Shown here one piece after another: positions 1 to 6,153 of a stretch of 9,473 bases of DNA. Under the pieces are notes generated by a model that saw only the letters and a program-made list of their open reading frames with translations, did not search any database and was not told the origin of the DNA. Where the stretch lies: NCBI GenBank assembly GCA_038204345.1, contig JBBRDB010000096.1, positions 1-9,473 on the forward strand. Direction: 5' to 3'. This DNA is from JAHJSA01 sp038204345 (lineage in GTDB: Bacteria; Actinomycetota; Thermoleophilia; RBG-16-64-13). Numbering within the stretch: the stretch's first letter is position 1; every line of letters begins with the position of its first letter. The position numbers and the translations under genes are program-made.

Positions 1-1
1 C

Positions 2-34
2 GCACGCGAACAGGTTCTCATCCTCCAGACCTGA
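2..34 (+). CDS. C-terminal end of an upstream ORF, possibly a DUF433-type antitoxin
   Basis: This frame is open from the left edge and reads AREQVLILQT before a TGA at 32-34. The TGA shares a base with the ATG at 34-36, giving a TGATG junction typical of translationally coupled pairs. DUF5615 toxin-like genes are commonly preceded by a small DUF433 antitoxin gene, and DUF433 proteins often end in an Ala-rich helix that could resemble this tail. Only ten residues are visible, so the family is inferred from the neighbour, and even the reality of the gene depends on sequence outside the window. Confidence 0.35.
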   Translation, partial: AREQVLILQT

Positions 35-294
35 TGCAACTCAAGGCCGACGAGAACCTCGCGGCAGAGACGATACGGCTTCTCCGATCGAGCGGACTCG
101 ACGTCACAACCGTGCGAGAAGAGGGCCTCGCCGGCGCTACAGACGAACGGGTGGCTGACGCCGCTGCGGACGTAGACAGTCAACTGAGGGCTGCGACGCG
201 GCTGGCGGCACTGCTCAGCAATCGAGACCCAGTTGGTGAGATATGGGTATTGCAGGAGGATCGATTACGAATCCGCCGTATCGACGTTGAATAG
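34..294 (+). CDS. DUF5615-family PIN-like protein, apparently internally deleted (86 aa)
   Basis: The N-terminus (MQLKADENLAAETIRLLRSS, then GLDVTTVREEGLAGATDERV) matches the start of DUF5615 PIN-like toxin proteins: the DEN acidic motif, a helix, then GxDV and a 'G..D..V' helix. The C-terminus (RLAALLSNRDPVGEIWVLQE, then DRLRIRR) matches the end of the same family. The middle, which normally carries the LxTxDxDF strand and following residues, is missing: residues about 44-48 jump straight to the last helix. Family members are usually about 110-120 aa, so some 30-40 residues appear lost in frame. If so, the acidic pocket is incomplete and nuclease activity is doubtful. The ATG overlaps the stop of the ORF before it, suggesting a toxin-antitoxin type pair. 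It converges on the bicupin gene. Family recognition is from memory of the motifs and is moderately sure. A natural short variant or a decayed gene are both possible. Confidence 0.6.
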   Translation: MQLKADENLAAETIRLLRSSGLDVTTVREEGLAGATDERVADAAADVDSQLRAATRLAALLSNRDPVGEIWVLQEDRLRIRRIDVE

Positions 295-309
295 CGCAAC
301 CTGAGGGAC

Positions 310-336
310 GCCTTCGGCGACAGTAGGTCGGAAGGC
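310..336. terminator. Hairpin between convergent genes, candidate bidirectional terminator
   Basis: GCCTTC (310-315) pairs with GAAGGC (331-336), and CGA (318-320) can pair with TCG (328-330) inside it, leaving a two-base bulge and a seven-base loop. It sits in the 49-base gap between the plus-strand DUF5615-like gene and the minus-strand bicupin gene, 7 bases past the bicupin stop. On the plus strand a pyrimidine-rich run (CTCTGTTCT) follows, but there is no true T-tract on either strand. Position supports termination; structure alone is only moderate evidence. Confidence 0.4.
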
Positions 337-343
337 CTCTGTT

Positions 344-1273
344 CTACACCTCGCCGTCGTAATACTCGAGAGGCTCCAGCCGTCCGATGACTCCCAGCCC
401 CTTGAACGACACCTTCTTCGAGGTGGGATACCAGGTCATGTCGGCATTGTTGTGCTCGCCGAAGGCCAGGTAGGTGATGCCTCCCACGCCGCCCCTCAGC
501 GCGTGGGCCACGCCGGTGCCGGCGGGCCGGGCGACGACGGAGCCCGGCACCAACTGGTGCTCGTCGTCGCCGAGCAGGAACGTGCCTTGCCCCTCCAGTA
601 CCACGAAGACCTCCTCCTCAGTGGAGTGGCAGTGCAGCGGGTAGGACGACTTGCCTTCGGGCACGTTCACGTAATTTAGTCCGAGGTCGCGGGCACCCGC
701 CGCTCGGCTGATCGGTCGCTGGGTCCGCTCGTAATCGCCGCGACCGCCGGTCCGCGCCGACACGTCCGCCAGCGCGACGATCCGCGGCGGACGCTCGCTC
801 GGCAGGGGACACTCGAGTTCGCCCGCGGCCGCCTCCCGAGCCCAGGGATTCGGCGCTTCCCCGCTCGTGACCCAGGTAGGTCCGAGCCATGACACTCCTG
901 CTCGGGGCAGACGGCATGCTTCGACGGGTCTGCGTGTGCTGAATACCAAGGCATCCAAGCCGTGGCGGCCCGCCACCAGGGTGTGCGCCTCAGCTCGCGG
1001 CAGATGGACCAGACAATCTCCAGTGGAGACCTCGAAGGTCTGGCCGTCCTGCCAACTGAGTCCGCTCCCGCCCAAGATGAAGAAGATCTCCTCCTCCGCC
1101 GTGTGGGCGTGCGCGGGTGTGGAGCGTCTGCCCGGTTGGATCTCCATGCGGCGGACTCCGGTGCTGCGGGTTCCGGCCGCCTCGCCTAGGTTGGTCCAGC
1201 GGACACCGAAAGGCCCTTGGTCGACCTCTCGGACGGCCACGTCATCCCAGTGCACCAGCACGCTACCCACCAC
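344..1273 (-). CDS. Tandem-cupin (bicupin) domain protein, last gene of the liv operon
   Basis: The protein (309 aa) has two cupin barrels. Barrel 1 has HAHTAEEE (metal ligands H55, H57, E62), G69 and a second-motif H97. Barrel 2 has HCHSTEEE (H214, H216, E221), G228 and H257. Both barrels keep the complete three-His/one-Glu metal set, so both could bind a metal. No signal peptide is seen, so it is probably cytoplasmic. The tail (WYPTSKKVSF, then a GRLEPLEYYDGE segment) resembles the C-terminus of uncharacterised bicupins in the COG3837 style. Substrate and reaction are unknown; a dioxygenase, isomerase or small-molecule sensor is possible. The GTG at 1271-1273 is only 2 bases from a GGAGG at 1276-1280. 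The next codon, GTG at 1268-1270, has a more normal 5-base spacing and may be the true start. It lies 28 bases after livF on the same strand, with no terminator between, so it is probably co-transcribed with the transporter. Confidence 0.85.
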   Translation of the reverse strand: MVGSVLVHWDDVAVREVDQGPFGVRWTNLGEAAGTRSTGVRRMEIQPGRRSTPAHAHTAEEEIFFILGGSGLSWQDGQTFEVSTGDCLVHLPRAEAHTLVAGRHGLDALVFSTRRPVEACRLPRAGVSWLGPTWVTSGEAPNPWAREAAAGELECPLPSERPPRIVALADVSARTGGRGDYERTQRPISRAAGARDLGLNYVNVPEGKSSYPLHCHSTEEEVFVVLEGQGTFLLGDDEHQLVPGSVVARPAGTGVAHALRGGVGGITYLAFGEHNNADMTWYPTSKKVSFKGLGVIGRLEPLEYYDGEV

Positions 1274-1301
1274 CGCCTCCGCCCCCCGTCATGTCTCTAC
1301 G

Positions 1302-2012
1302 TCATATACCTAGATAAGCCTTGCGCACCTCGTCGTTGCTCTCGATGTCGGCGGCGGGGCCTTCCAGGTCCACCTTGCCTTCGGTCATGACAAAGGCGTA
1401 GTCGCTGATCTTCAGGGCCATCTGCACGTTCTGTTCCACCAAGAGGACGCTGTAGCCTTCGTTCGCCAGCTTGCGCAGCGCTCTGAACAGCGCGACGGTG
1501 AGCACGGGCGACAGGCCGAGCGAGAGTTCGTCGATCATGAGCAGCCCCGGGTCGGCCATGATGCCGCGCGCGACGGCCACCATCTGCTGCTCGCCACCGG
1601 AAAGCGTGCCCGCCCGCTGCTTCTGACGCTCCTCAAGCCGCGGGAAGATCTCGAACACACGTTCCAGGTTCTCCGCCGCTTTGGCACGAGCGCGCTCCGG
1701 GGTGGCGCCGAGATCCAGGTTCTCGCGAACGCTCATGTCGGTGAACAGCTGGCGGCCTTCGGGAACGAGGATCAACCCTCGCTCCGCCTTGGCGTGGGGG
1801 GACAGCTTCGTGATGTCCTCTCCTCGGAAGCGGACACTCCCCTCCCACGGCTTGATCTGCGCCATGACGGTACGCAGGAGCGTCGTCTTACCCACACCGT
1901 TGCTACCCACGAGCGAGGTCAAGATGCCTTCCTCCAGGGTCATGTCGACGCCCCAGAGTATCTGAAGCCCCCCGTATCCGGAGGTGAGGCCCTCTATTTC
2001 GAGAATGCCCAC
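1302..2012 (-). CDS. livF: Branched-chain amino acid type ABC transporter ATP-binding protein LivF
   Basis: A 236-aa ABC ATPase of the LivF type, one of the two nucleotide-binding subunits that power the LivHM permease on the cytoplasmic face. Walker A is GSNGVGKTT (36-44), the signature is LSGGEQQ (137-143) and Walker B is LLMIDE (157-162), followed by a LSLGLSP D-loop region. The H-loop position reads LVEQN, with Gln in place of His, as is usual in LivF. The segment GLILVPEGRQLF (79-90) is also typical of LivF. The start is GTG, one base after the livG stop, with GGGAGGGG eight to nine bases upstream. It is followed after 28 bases by the bicupin gene. The identity is secure; the transported substrate is not. 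Confidence 0.95.
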   Translation of the reverse strand: MGILEIEGLTSGYGGLQILWGVDMTLEEGILTSLVGSNGVGKTTLLRTVMAQIKPWEGSVRFRGEDITKLSPHAKAERGLILVPEGRQLFTDMSVRENLDLGATPERARAKAAENLERVFEIFPRLEERQKQRAGTLSGGEQQMVAVARGIMADPGLLMIDELSLGLSPVLTVALFRALRKLANEGYSVLLVEQNVQMALKISDYAFVMTEGKVDLEGPAADIESNDEVRKAYLGI

Positions 2013-2013
2013 T

Positions 2014-2760
2014 TTACAGCCCCTCCCGGATCTTCTCGGCGACGGCGGGGTCCCCCAAGTACGCCTCGATGACCTGCTCGTTAGCCTGCACCTCGGCCGG
2101 GGTGCCGGAAGCGATCAGACGTCCGTAGTCGAGCACGATCACGCGGTCCGAGACCGACATCACCGCTTTCATGACGTGCTCGATCATGATGATGCTCGTG
2201 CCTTCAGTGCGGATGGACTCGATCGTCTGTAGCATGCTGCTCATCTCTGTCGGGTTCAGACCGGCCAGCACCTCGTCGAGCAGCAGCAGATACGGTTGGG
2301 CGGCCAGCGCGCGGGCCAGCTCCAAGCGCTTCTTCTGAGCCACATTTAGGCTGGCGGCCAGATTACCGCTCAGGTGGTCGAGACCTACGGTCTGGAGTAC
2401 CCGGTCGGCCACCACGCCCGCCTCTTTCAGGTTCTGACGGTGCCTGCCGAAGCAGGCCCCCACAATGGTGTTGTTGCGCACGGTGAGATCGCTCAGTGGC
2501 CGAACCACCTGGTGGGTACGCGCCAACCCCATGCGCGCGACGTCGTAGGTGCGTTTCCCGGCGATGTCGTCACCCCGGAACAGCACCCGTCCGAGATTGG
2601 GCTGGTAGACTACGTTCAGGACGTTGAACAACGTGGTCTTTCCGGCCCCATTAGGGCCGATCAAGCCGAGGATCTCGCCCTCTTCGAGATGAAACGTCAC
2701 GTCGTCCAGGGCCTGAAGACCCCCGAACGCGAGGCTGACTCCCTCCACCTGCAGGATCAT
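2014..2760 (-). CDS. livG: Branched-chain amino acid type ABC transporter ATP-binding protein LivG
   Basis: A 248-aa ABC ATPase of the LivG type, partner of LivF. Walker A is GPNGAGKTT (35-43), the Q-loop is RTHQVVRPL (Q84), Walker B is LLLLDE (158-163) and the H-loop is IEH (H195). The C-terminal AYLGD is typical of LivG. The signature region reads LNVAQKKRLELARAL (138-152): the LSGGQ-like core is LNVAQ, with an Ala where a Gly is almost always found. The frame stays open upstream to 3096, but that part is antisense-free overlap with livM. The start chosen is the ATG at 2758-2760, which overlaps the livM stop as ATGA and has GGAGGTG at 2766-2772 with a 5-base spacer. This gives the normal family N-terminus (MILQVEGVSLAFGG). 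Confidence 0.95.
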   Translation of the reverse strand: MILQVEGVSLAFGGLQALDDVTFHLEEGEILGLIGPNGAGKTTLFNVLNVVYQPNLGRVLFRGDDIAGKRTYDVARMGLARTHQVVRPLSDLTVRNNTIVGACFGRHRQNLKEAGVVADRVLQTVGLDHLSGNLAASLNVAQKKRLELARALAAQPYLLLLDEVLAGLNPTEMSSMLQTIESIRTEGTSIIMIEHVMKAVMSVSDRVIVLDYGRLIASGTPAEVQANEQVIEAYLGDPAVAEKIREGL

Positions 2761-3725
2761 TCCAGCACCTCCCGCAGACCGGGTACCCTCCTCCGTATCC
2801 ACCCTACCGCGCCCGCCGGGATGAAGAGGATGATAATGAGAAGCAGCACTCCGGCGACGGTCAGCTGGATGTTGCTGAAAAGTTCGCTCGTAAGCAGATA
2901 GCCACGGAGGCGCTGGTAGCCGAAGGCGCCGAGAACAGGGCCCAAGACCGTACCCTGGCCGCCGAGCATCACCATCACGATCAGTTCGATCGACAGATGC
3001 AGTCGGAAGGCCTCGGGGGGCTCGATGCTTCCGTTCTTGAAGAAGAAGAGGACGCCGATGATACCGGGCACGACGGCTGAAAGAACGTAGGCCCACGTCT
3101 TGGCCGAGGGGGCCACAACTCCCATGATCTCGGCCGCATCCTCGTCTTCCCGGATAGCCATGAGACCAAGGCCGAACTTGGAGCGCTTGACCAAGTAGCT
3201 CAACACCACCACCACCGCGACGACGGCCAGCAACGCCCAGTAGGTGATCCAGAGCGCTCGACCCGCCCCGCCATAACTCTGGTATACGGAGAAGTTCAAG
3301 TCGAGCCCGATGGGTCCGCCGAAAGGATCGAAGTTGACCACGAATGCGCGCATAGCTTCGTTTATGCCGAGAGTGGCCAAAGCGAAGTAGGCCCCGCGAA
3401 GCCTGAGCAGGAGCCGACCCAAGATGAAGGCCAGGATGCCGGCGCTGACGCCGCCCGCCAAGGCGGCGGCCGGAAGCGGCCAGCCGTGCGCAGACATGGT
3501 GTAGAAGCCGACGTAGCCACCAAGCCCGAAGAAGACGATGTGGCCGAAACTCACGTAGCCGGTGTAGCCGAGCAGGATGTTAAGGCTCGAGGCCAACCCT
3601 ACCGACATCAGCATCACGAACATCGATTCCCTGAGACTGGTGCTTCCCGTGATACCGGGAGCCACGCCCAGGCCAACCACCACAACCAGAGGCAGCCACA
3701 GTCCGATCCCCCACACCCGGCTCAT
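2757..3725 (-). CDS. livM: Branched-chain amino acid type ABC transporter permease LivM
   Basis: A 322-aa very hydrophobic inner-membrane permease of the LivM family, with about eight to ten membrane segments. Diagnostic parts are GYTGYVSFGH followed by VFFGLGGY (53-71), LRGAYFALATLGINE (109-123), the cytoplasmic coupling segment GLGLMAIREDEDAAEIMGV (185-203), which contacts the ATPases, and MLGGQGTVLGPVLGA (253-267). Length is normal for the family. It pairs with LivH to form the translocation channel. The ATG at 3723-3725 overlaps the livH stop (ATGA) and only a weak purine-rich site precedes it, so translation is probably coupled to livH. Its own stop overlaps the livG start. Confidence 0.95.
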   Translation of the reverse strand: MSRVWGIGLWLPLVVVVGLGVAPGITGSTSLRESMFVMLMSVGLASSLNILLGYTGYVSFGHIVFFGLGGYVGFYTMSAHGWPLPAAALAGGVSAGILAFILGRLLLRLRGAYFALATLGINEAMRAFVVNFDPFGGPIGLDLNFSVYQSYGGAGRALWITYWALLAVVAVVVVLSYLVKRSKFGLGLMAIREDEDAAEIMGVVAPSAKTWAYVLSAVVPGIIGVLFFFKNGSIEPPEAFRLHLSIELIVMVMLGGQGTVLGPVLGAFGYQRLRGYLLTSELFSNIQLTVAGVLLLIIILFIPAGAVGWIRRRVPGLREVLE

Positions 3726-4585
3726 CGTGAACGCCTGCCAAGCAACCCGGTCGGCTTAACCACGAGTATGAGCACGAACAGGACGAACTCGAGAACCGCC
3801 ACCCAGGTCACTTCCAGGAACACCGGGATGACACCTTCCATCGCACCGAGCAGGACGCCGCCTATGAGGGCGCCCAGCGGATTCCCAAGGCCGCCGAGCA
3901 CGACGATCACGAAGCTCTTCAGCTCGTAAGTGCCGCCCGCGAGGACTGTGAACGGAAGGAAGGTGGCGATGAGTCCTCCCGCCACCGCCGCGAGCATGGT
4001 GCCGAGGCCGAAAGAGAAGCCCAACACGCGGGCAGAGGGGATACCCATCAACTCAGCAGCCTGACGGTTGTTGGCCACGGCCCGGACATAGCGTCCCTGG
4101 CGTGTCCGGTAGAGGAAGAAGTAGAGCCCGGCGGTGATCAGCACCGCGAGCCCAGCGGACGCCAGGCGCGTGTTCGTGAGACTCACCGGACCCAGCGAGA
4201 AGGTCCCCAGAGAGTAGTCCACGTTGCGGGGGCTGGTGGAGAAGATCGTCGTGGCTACTCCGATGATCATCATGTTCACTGAGAAGGTCGCGAGCAGACT
4301 GGAGAGGTGCGGCGCGTCGATGACCCGATGCACGGCAATCACGTACATGATCACCCCCAGAACCAGACCGGCGACTGCCACCGCGATGAGGGCCAGGAAC
4401 GGGTTCATGCCCACATTTTGAAAGAGCAGGTACACGCCGAACATGCCCAAGGTGATGATCGGGCCGTGGGCCAGGTTGACCACGTTCATGACACCGAAGA
4501 TGAGGGTGAGACCCATCGCGGCCACGCCATAGACGATGCCGATCACCAGACCGTCGACGGTGGACGCCAGTAGCTGGCTGATCAA
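3722..4585 (-). CDS. livH: Branched-chain amino acid type ABC transporter permease LivH
   Basis: A 287-aa inner-membrane permease of the LivH family. The N-terminal GIVYGVAAMGLTLIFGVMNV with NLAHGP after it (16-42) is the hallmark of the family. The coupling segment TRQGRYVRAVANNRQAAELM with GIP (161-183) matches the ATPase-contact loop, and VVLGGLGNPLGALIGG (228-243) is the conserved late membrane segment. The start is TTG at 4583-4585, chosen because a perfect GGAGGTGA lies at 4590-4597 with a four-base gap and the N-terminus then fits the family. It is separated from livK by 79 bases that hold a strong hairpin, and its stop overlaps the livM start. Confidence 0.95.
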   Translation of the reverse strand: MISQLLASTVDGLVIGIVYGVAAMGLTLIFGVMNVVNLAHGPIITLGMFGVYLLFQNVGMNPFLALIAVAVAGLVLGVIMYVIAVHRVIDAPHLSSLLATFSVNMMIIGVATTIFSTSPRNVDYSLGTFSLGPVSLTNTRLASAGLAVLITAGLYFFLYRTRQGRYVRAVANNRQAAELMGIPSARVLGFSFGLGTMLAAVAGGLIATFLPFTVLAGGTYELKSFVIVVLGGLGNPLGALIGGVLLGAMEGVIPVFLEVTWVAVLEFVLFVLILVVKPTGLLGRRSR

Positions 4586-4589
4586 GAGG

Positions 4590-4597
4590 TCACCTCC
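4590..4597 (-). promoter_or_regulatory. Strong Shine-Dalgarno sequence of livH
   Basis: On the minus strand the sequence reads GGAGGTGACCTCTTG, a full anti-16S match placed correctly for the TTG codon at 4583-4585. It decides the unusual TTG start of livH and means livH can initiate independently after the hairpin that follows livK. Confidence 0.8.
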
Positions 4598-4616
4598 AGA
4601 GAGAGTCGGACGAACC

Positions 4617-4647
4617 GCGGGAACGACGGCGGCGCCGCCGTTCCCGC
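4617..4647 (-). promoter_or_regulatory. Strong GC-rich hairpin between livK and livH
   Basis: GCGGGAAC (4617-4624) pairs perfectly with GTTCCCGC (4640-4647), and the self-complementary GGCGGCGCCGCC core inside can extend the stem, leaving a GTC bulge on one side. In the transcript it lies 17 bases past the livK stop and well before the livH ribosome binding site. No T-run follows, so it is not a standard intrinsic terminator. Intercistronic stems after binding-protein genes often protect the upstream message or attenuate readthrough, giving more binding protein than permease. That role here is an inference. Confidence 0.6.
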
Positions 4648-4664
4648 ATCGATCCGGCTATCCA

Positions 4665-6005
4665 CTACCCGCCGTAGGCGATCGGATCCGCCGTAGCCGC
4701 GGCTTCCGGCCAGACGATGGCCTTCTTGAGCTCGCCGTCTTTCTGCCACTGCACGTAGACCATGCTGTGAGCGGCCTGAAGGCCGTGGGATTCGGCGGTG
4801 GTGTCGAACTTGACCGAACCGTAGAAGGTCATGACGTCCATGGCGTCGAGCGCGTCTTTCACCGCTGCGGTGTCAAGCGACCCGGCTGACTCGATGGCCG
4901 TCTGCAGGACGAGGCCGGCGGCGTATCCACCGGCGCTATGGTAGGAGGGGTCTTCTCCGTAGGCCGCCTTGTACTTCGTGACGAAATCGGCATTCGATAT
5001 ACCTACATACTCGACGCCCTCGGTTGCTGCTGCTTCCACGCTGTAGGCGGCATCCGGCTCCCACTGGCTGGGACCGATGATCCCGATGGCCGCGTCACCG
5101 AGTTCGGAGAACGCAGGCTCCGGGGGCGCCACGAGCAGGGCGACGTAGTTGACCTTGATCCCCTTCTCCTTGAGCTGACGGGCCAACGTGCTACCGTCCT
5201 GGAAATGCCCGCCTCCGAGGATCGCATCGGGGCTCGCACCCTGGATCTTGTTGATGAACGGGCCGAAGTCGGTTGTGCCCGACTGGTAGCCCTCGTACAG
5301 CACTTCCTCCAATCCCTTTTCCTTGGCGTAGGCGCGGGCCGCCTCGACCACGCTCGTAGAGAACTTGTCGTTCTCGTACACGAACGCCACCTTCTTGGAT
5401 TCCGGCTGCGTCTTCATCAACATGTCGATGGCGCCGGTGAGGTAGCGGGTGGCCGGAGTGTACAGCTGGTACACAAGCGAGTAGCCCTTCTGGTAGGTGC
5501 TGTCACTTGCCGCCCCAGTCGTGATCATGACGCGGCCGTTCTGCTCTGCGATGACCGACGCAGCGTCGGTGAGCCCACTGGAGTAGGGGCTGATGAGGAA
5601 GTCCGCCTTGTCGTCGGTAGCGAGACGCGTATAGAGCTGCTGCACGCGGTCCTTATTGGACTCATCGTCATATGACTTCGTCTCGAACATCACCTTGGAC
5701 CCATCGGCCAGAGTGAGGCCTCCCATCCCGTTGACCTCTTCGATCCACAGATTGAGGCCGTTGGTTTGGCGCATCGATTCAACGTTCAGCTTGCCGGTGT
5801 TGGAGGCCGTGTAGCCGATCACGGCGGTCTTGGTCTCGGCCGGGGCAACCGTGGTGCCCGTGTCACCCCCAGCCGTCGTTTCGGTCGTCGCGCCGGTGGT
5901 GGTCGTGTCCCCTCCACCGCAGCCCACGACGGCGAGAGCAATGATGAGCAAGGCCGATACGACCCCGGCTGCTACCAGCGATCTTCTGAGTGCCGCACGA
6001 TTCAC
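4665..6005 (-). CDS. livK: LivK-type substrate-binding lipoprotein of the ABC transporter
   Basis: A 446-aa extracytoplasmic binding protein of the Peripla_BP_6 (LivK) family that delivers substrate to LivHM. The N-terminus has a positively charged MNRAALRRS, a hydrophobic stretch (about 10-27) and a lipobox VVGC with Cys29, so it should be lipid-anchored. A Thr/Gly-rich linker follows (30-58), then the mature fold beginning TAVIGYTASNTGKL. The segments NLWIEEVNGMGGL and YDDESNKDRVQQLYTRL, and LISPYSSGLT after them, are typical of HAAT binding proteins. The frame is open further upstream (to 6110), but the start chosen is GTG at 6003-6005, because GGAGGTG at 6011-6017 is well placed and the resulting signal peptide is normal. 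It is the first gene of the liv operon. The substrate could be branched-chain amino acids, other amino acids, amides or aromatic acids; sequence alone does not tell. Confidence 0.92.
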   Translation of the reverse strand: MNRAALRRSLVAAGVVSALLIIALAVVGCGGGDTTTTGATTETTAGGDTGTTVAPAETKTAVIGYTASNTGKLNVESMRQTNGLNLWIEEVNGMGGLTLADGSKVMFETKSYDDESNKDRVQQLYTRLATDDKADFLISPYSSGLTDAASVIAEQNGRVMITTGAASDSTYQKGYSLVYQLYTPATRYLTGAIDMLMKTQPESKKVAFVYENDKFSTSVVEAARAYAKEKGLEEVLYEGYQSGTTDFGPFINKIQGASPDAILGGGHFQDGSTLARQLKEKGIKVNYVALLVAPPEPAFSELGDAAIGIIGPSQWEPDAAYSVEAAATEGVEYVGISNADFVTKYKAAYGEDPSYHSAGGYAAGLVLQTAIESAGSLDTAAVKDALDAMDVMTFYGSVKFDTTAESHGLQAAHSMVYVQWQKDGELKKAIVWPEAAATADPIAYGG

Positions 6006-6010
6006 TTTCG

Positions 6011-6017
6011 CACCTCC
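6011..6017 (-). promoter_or_regulatory. Shine-Dalgarno sequence of livK
   Basis: On the minus strand GGAGGTG stands five bases before the GTG at 6003-6005 (GGAGGTGCGAAAGTG). It fixes the livK start and rules against a 35-codon longer N-terminus that would hide the signal peptide. Confidence 0.75.
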
Positions 6018-6045
6018 GGTCGTGATTTGTTCAGCTGCATGGAAA

Positions 6046-6069
6046 GTTAGTACCCACATCGGAACTAAC
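6046..6069. promoter_or_regulatory. Inverted repeat upstream of livK, candidate operator
   Basis: GTTAGT (6046-6051) and ACTAAC (6064-6069) are perfect inverted copies separated by 12 bases, and the centre of the site lies about 52 bases before the livK start codon. Half-sites of six bases at this spacing fit a dimeric regulator site, or a stem-loop in the livK leader. This AT-richer patch is also where a promoter would be expected, but I see no convincing -35/-10 pair. The assignment is tentative. Confidence 0.35.
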
Positions 6070-6088
6070 CGTACCACACTTCCCGAAT

Positions 6089-6114
6089 GAGCTTGTGAGG
6101 AAGCACTCAAGCTC
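6089..6114. repeat. Imperfect inverted repeat in the selB-livK gap
   Basis: GAGCTT (6089-6094) pairs with AAGCTC (6109-6114), and GAG (6097-6099) with CTC (6106-6108), with a two-base bulge and a six-base loop. An overlapping small palindrome, GCTCGCGAGAGC, covers 6111-6122. No T-run follows on either strand. It could be a transcript-end structure for selAB or part of the liv control region. Confidence 0.4.
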
Positions 6115-6123
6115 GCGAGAGCG

Positions 6124-6139
6124 GACGGAGCTCACCGTC
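6124..6139 (-). repeat. Small hairpin just after selB
   Basis: GACGG (6124-6128) pairs with CCGTC (6135-6139) around a six-base loop, 14 bases past the selB stop. A shifted alternative pairing (CGGAG with CTCCG) is also possible. It lacks a T-tract, so calling it a terminator would be weak; it may mark the 3' end of the selAB transcript. Confidence 0.3.
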
Positions 6140-6153
6140 TCCGGTCGCTACCG

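Noticed and set aside
2761..3096. A 112-codon N-terminal extension of livG, open in frame
   Set aside because: It overlaps livM out of frame, is rich in Arg and Pro with no family similarity, and the ATG at 2758-2760 has a strong ribosome binding site and gives the normal LivG N-terminus.
6006..6110. A 35-codon longer N-terminus for livK
   Set aside because: It would bury the signal peptide and lipobox. The GTG at 6003-6005 has GGAGGTG at the right distance.
6006..6153. tRNA(Sec) gene (selC) or other RNA gene in the selB-livK gap
   Set aside because: I searched by eye for a cloverleaf and a GTTCGAATC-like T-arm and found none; the dyads there do not fit a tRNA.
6006..6153. Sigma70-type promoter for livK
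   Set aside because: A promoter is expected here, but no -35/-10 pair with acceptable spacing could be pointed to, so no promoter site is listed.
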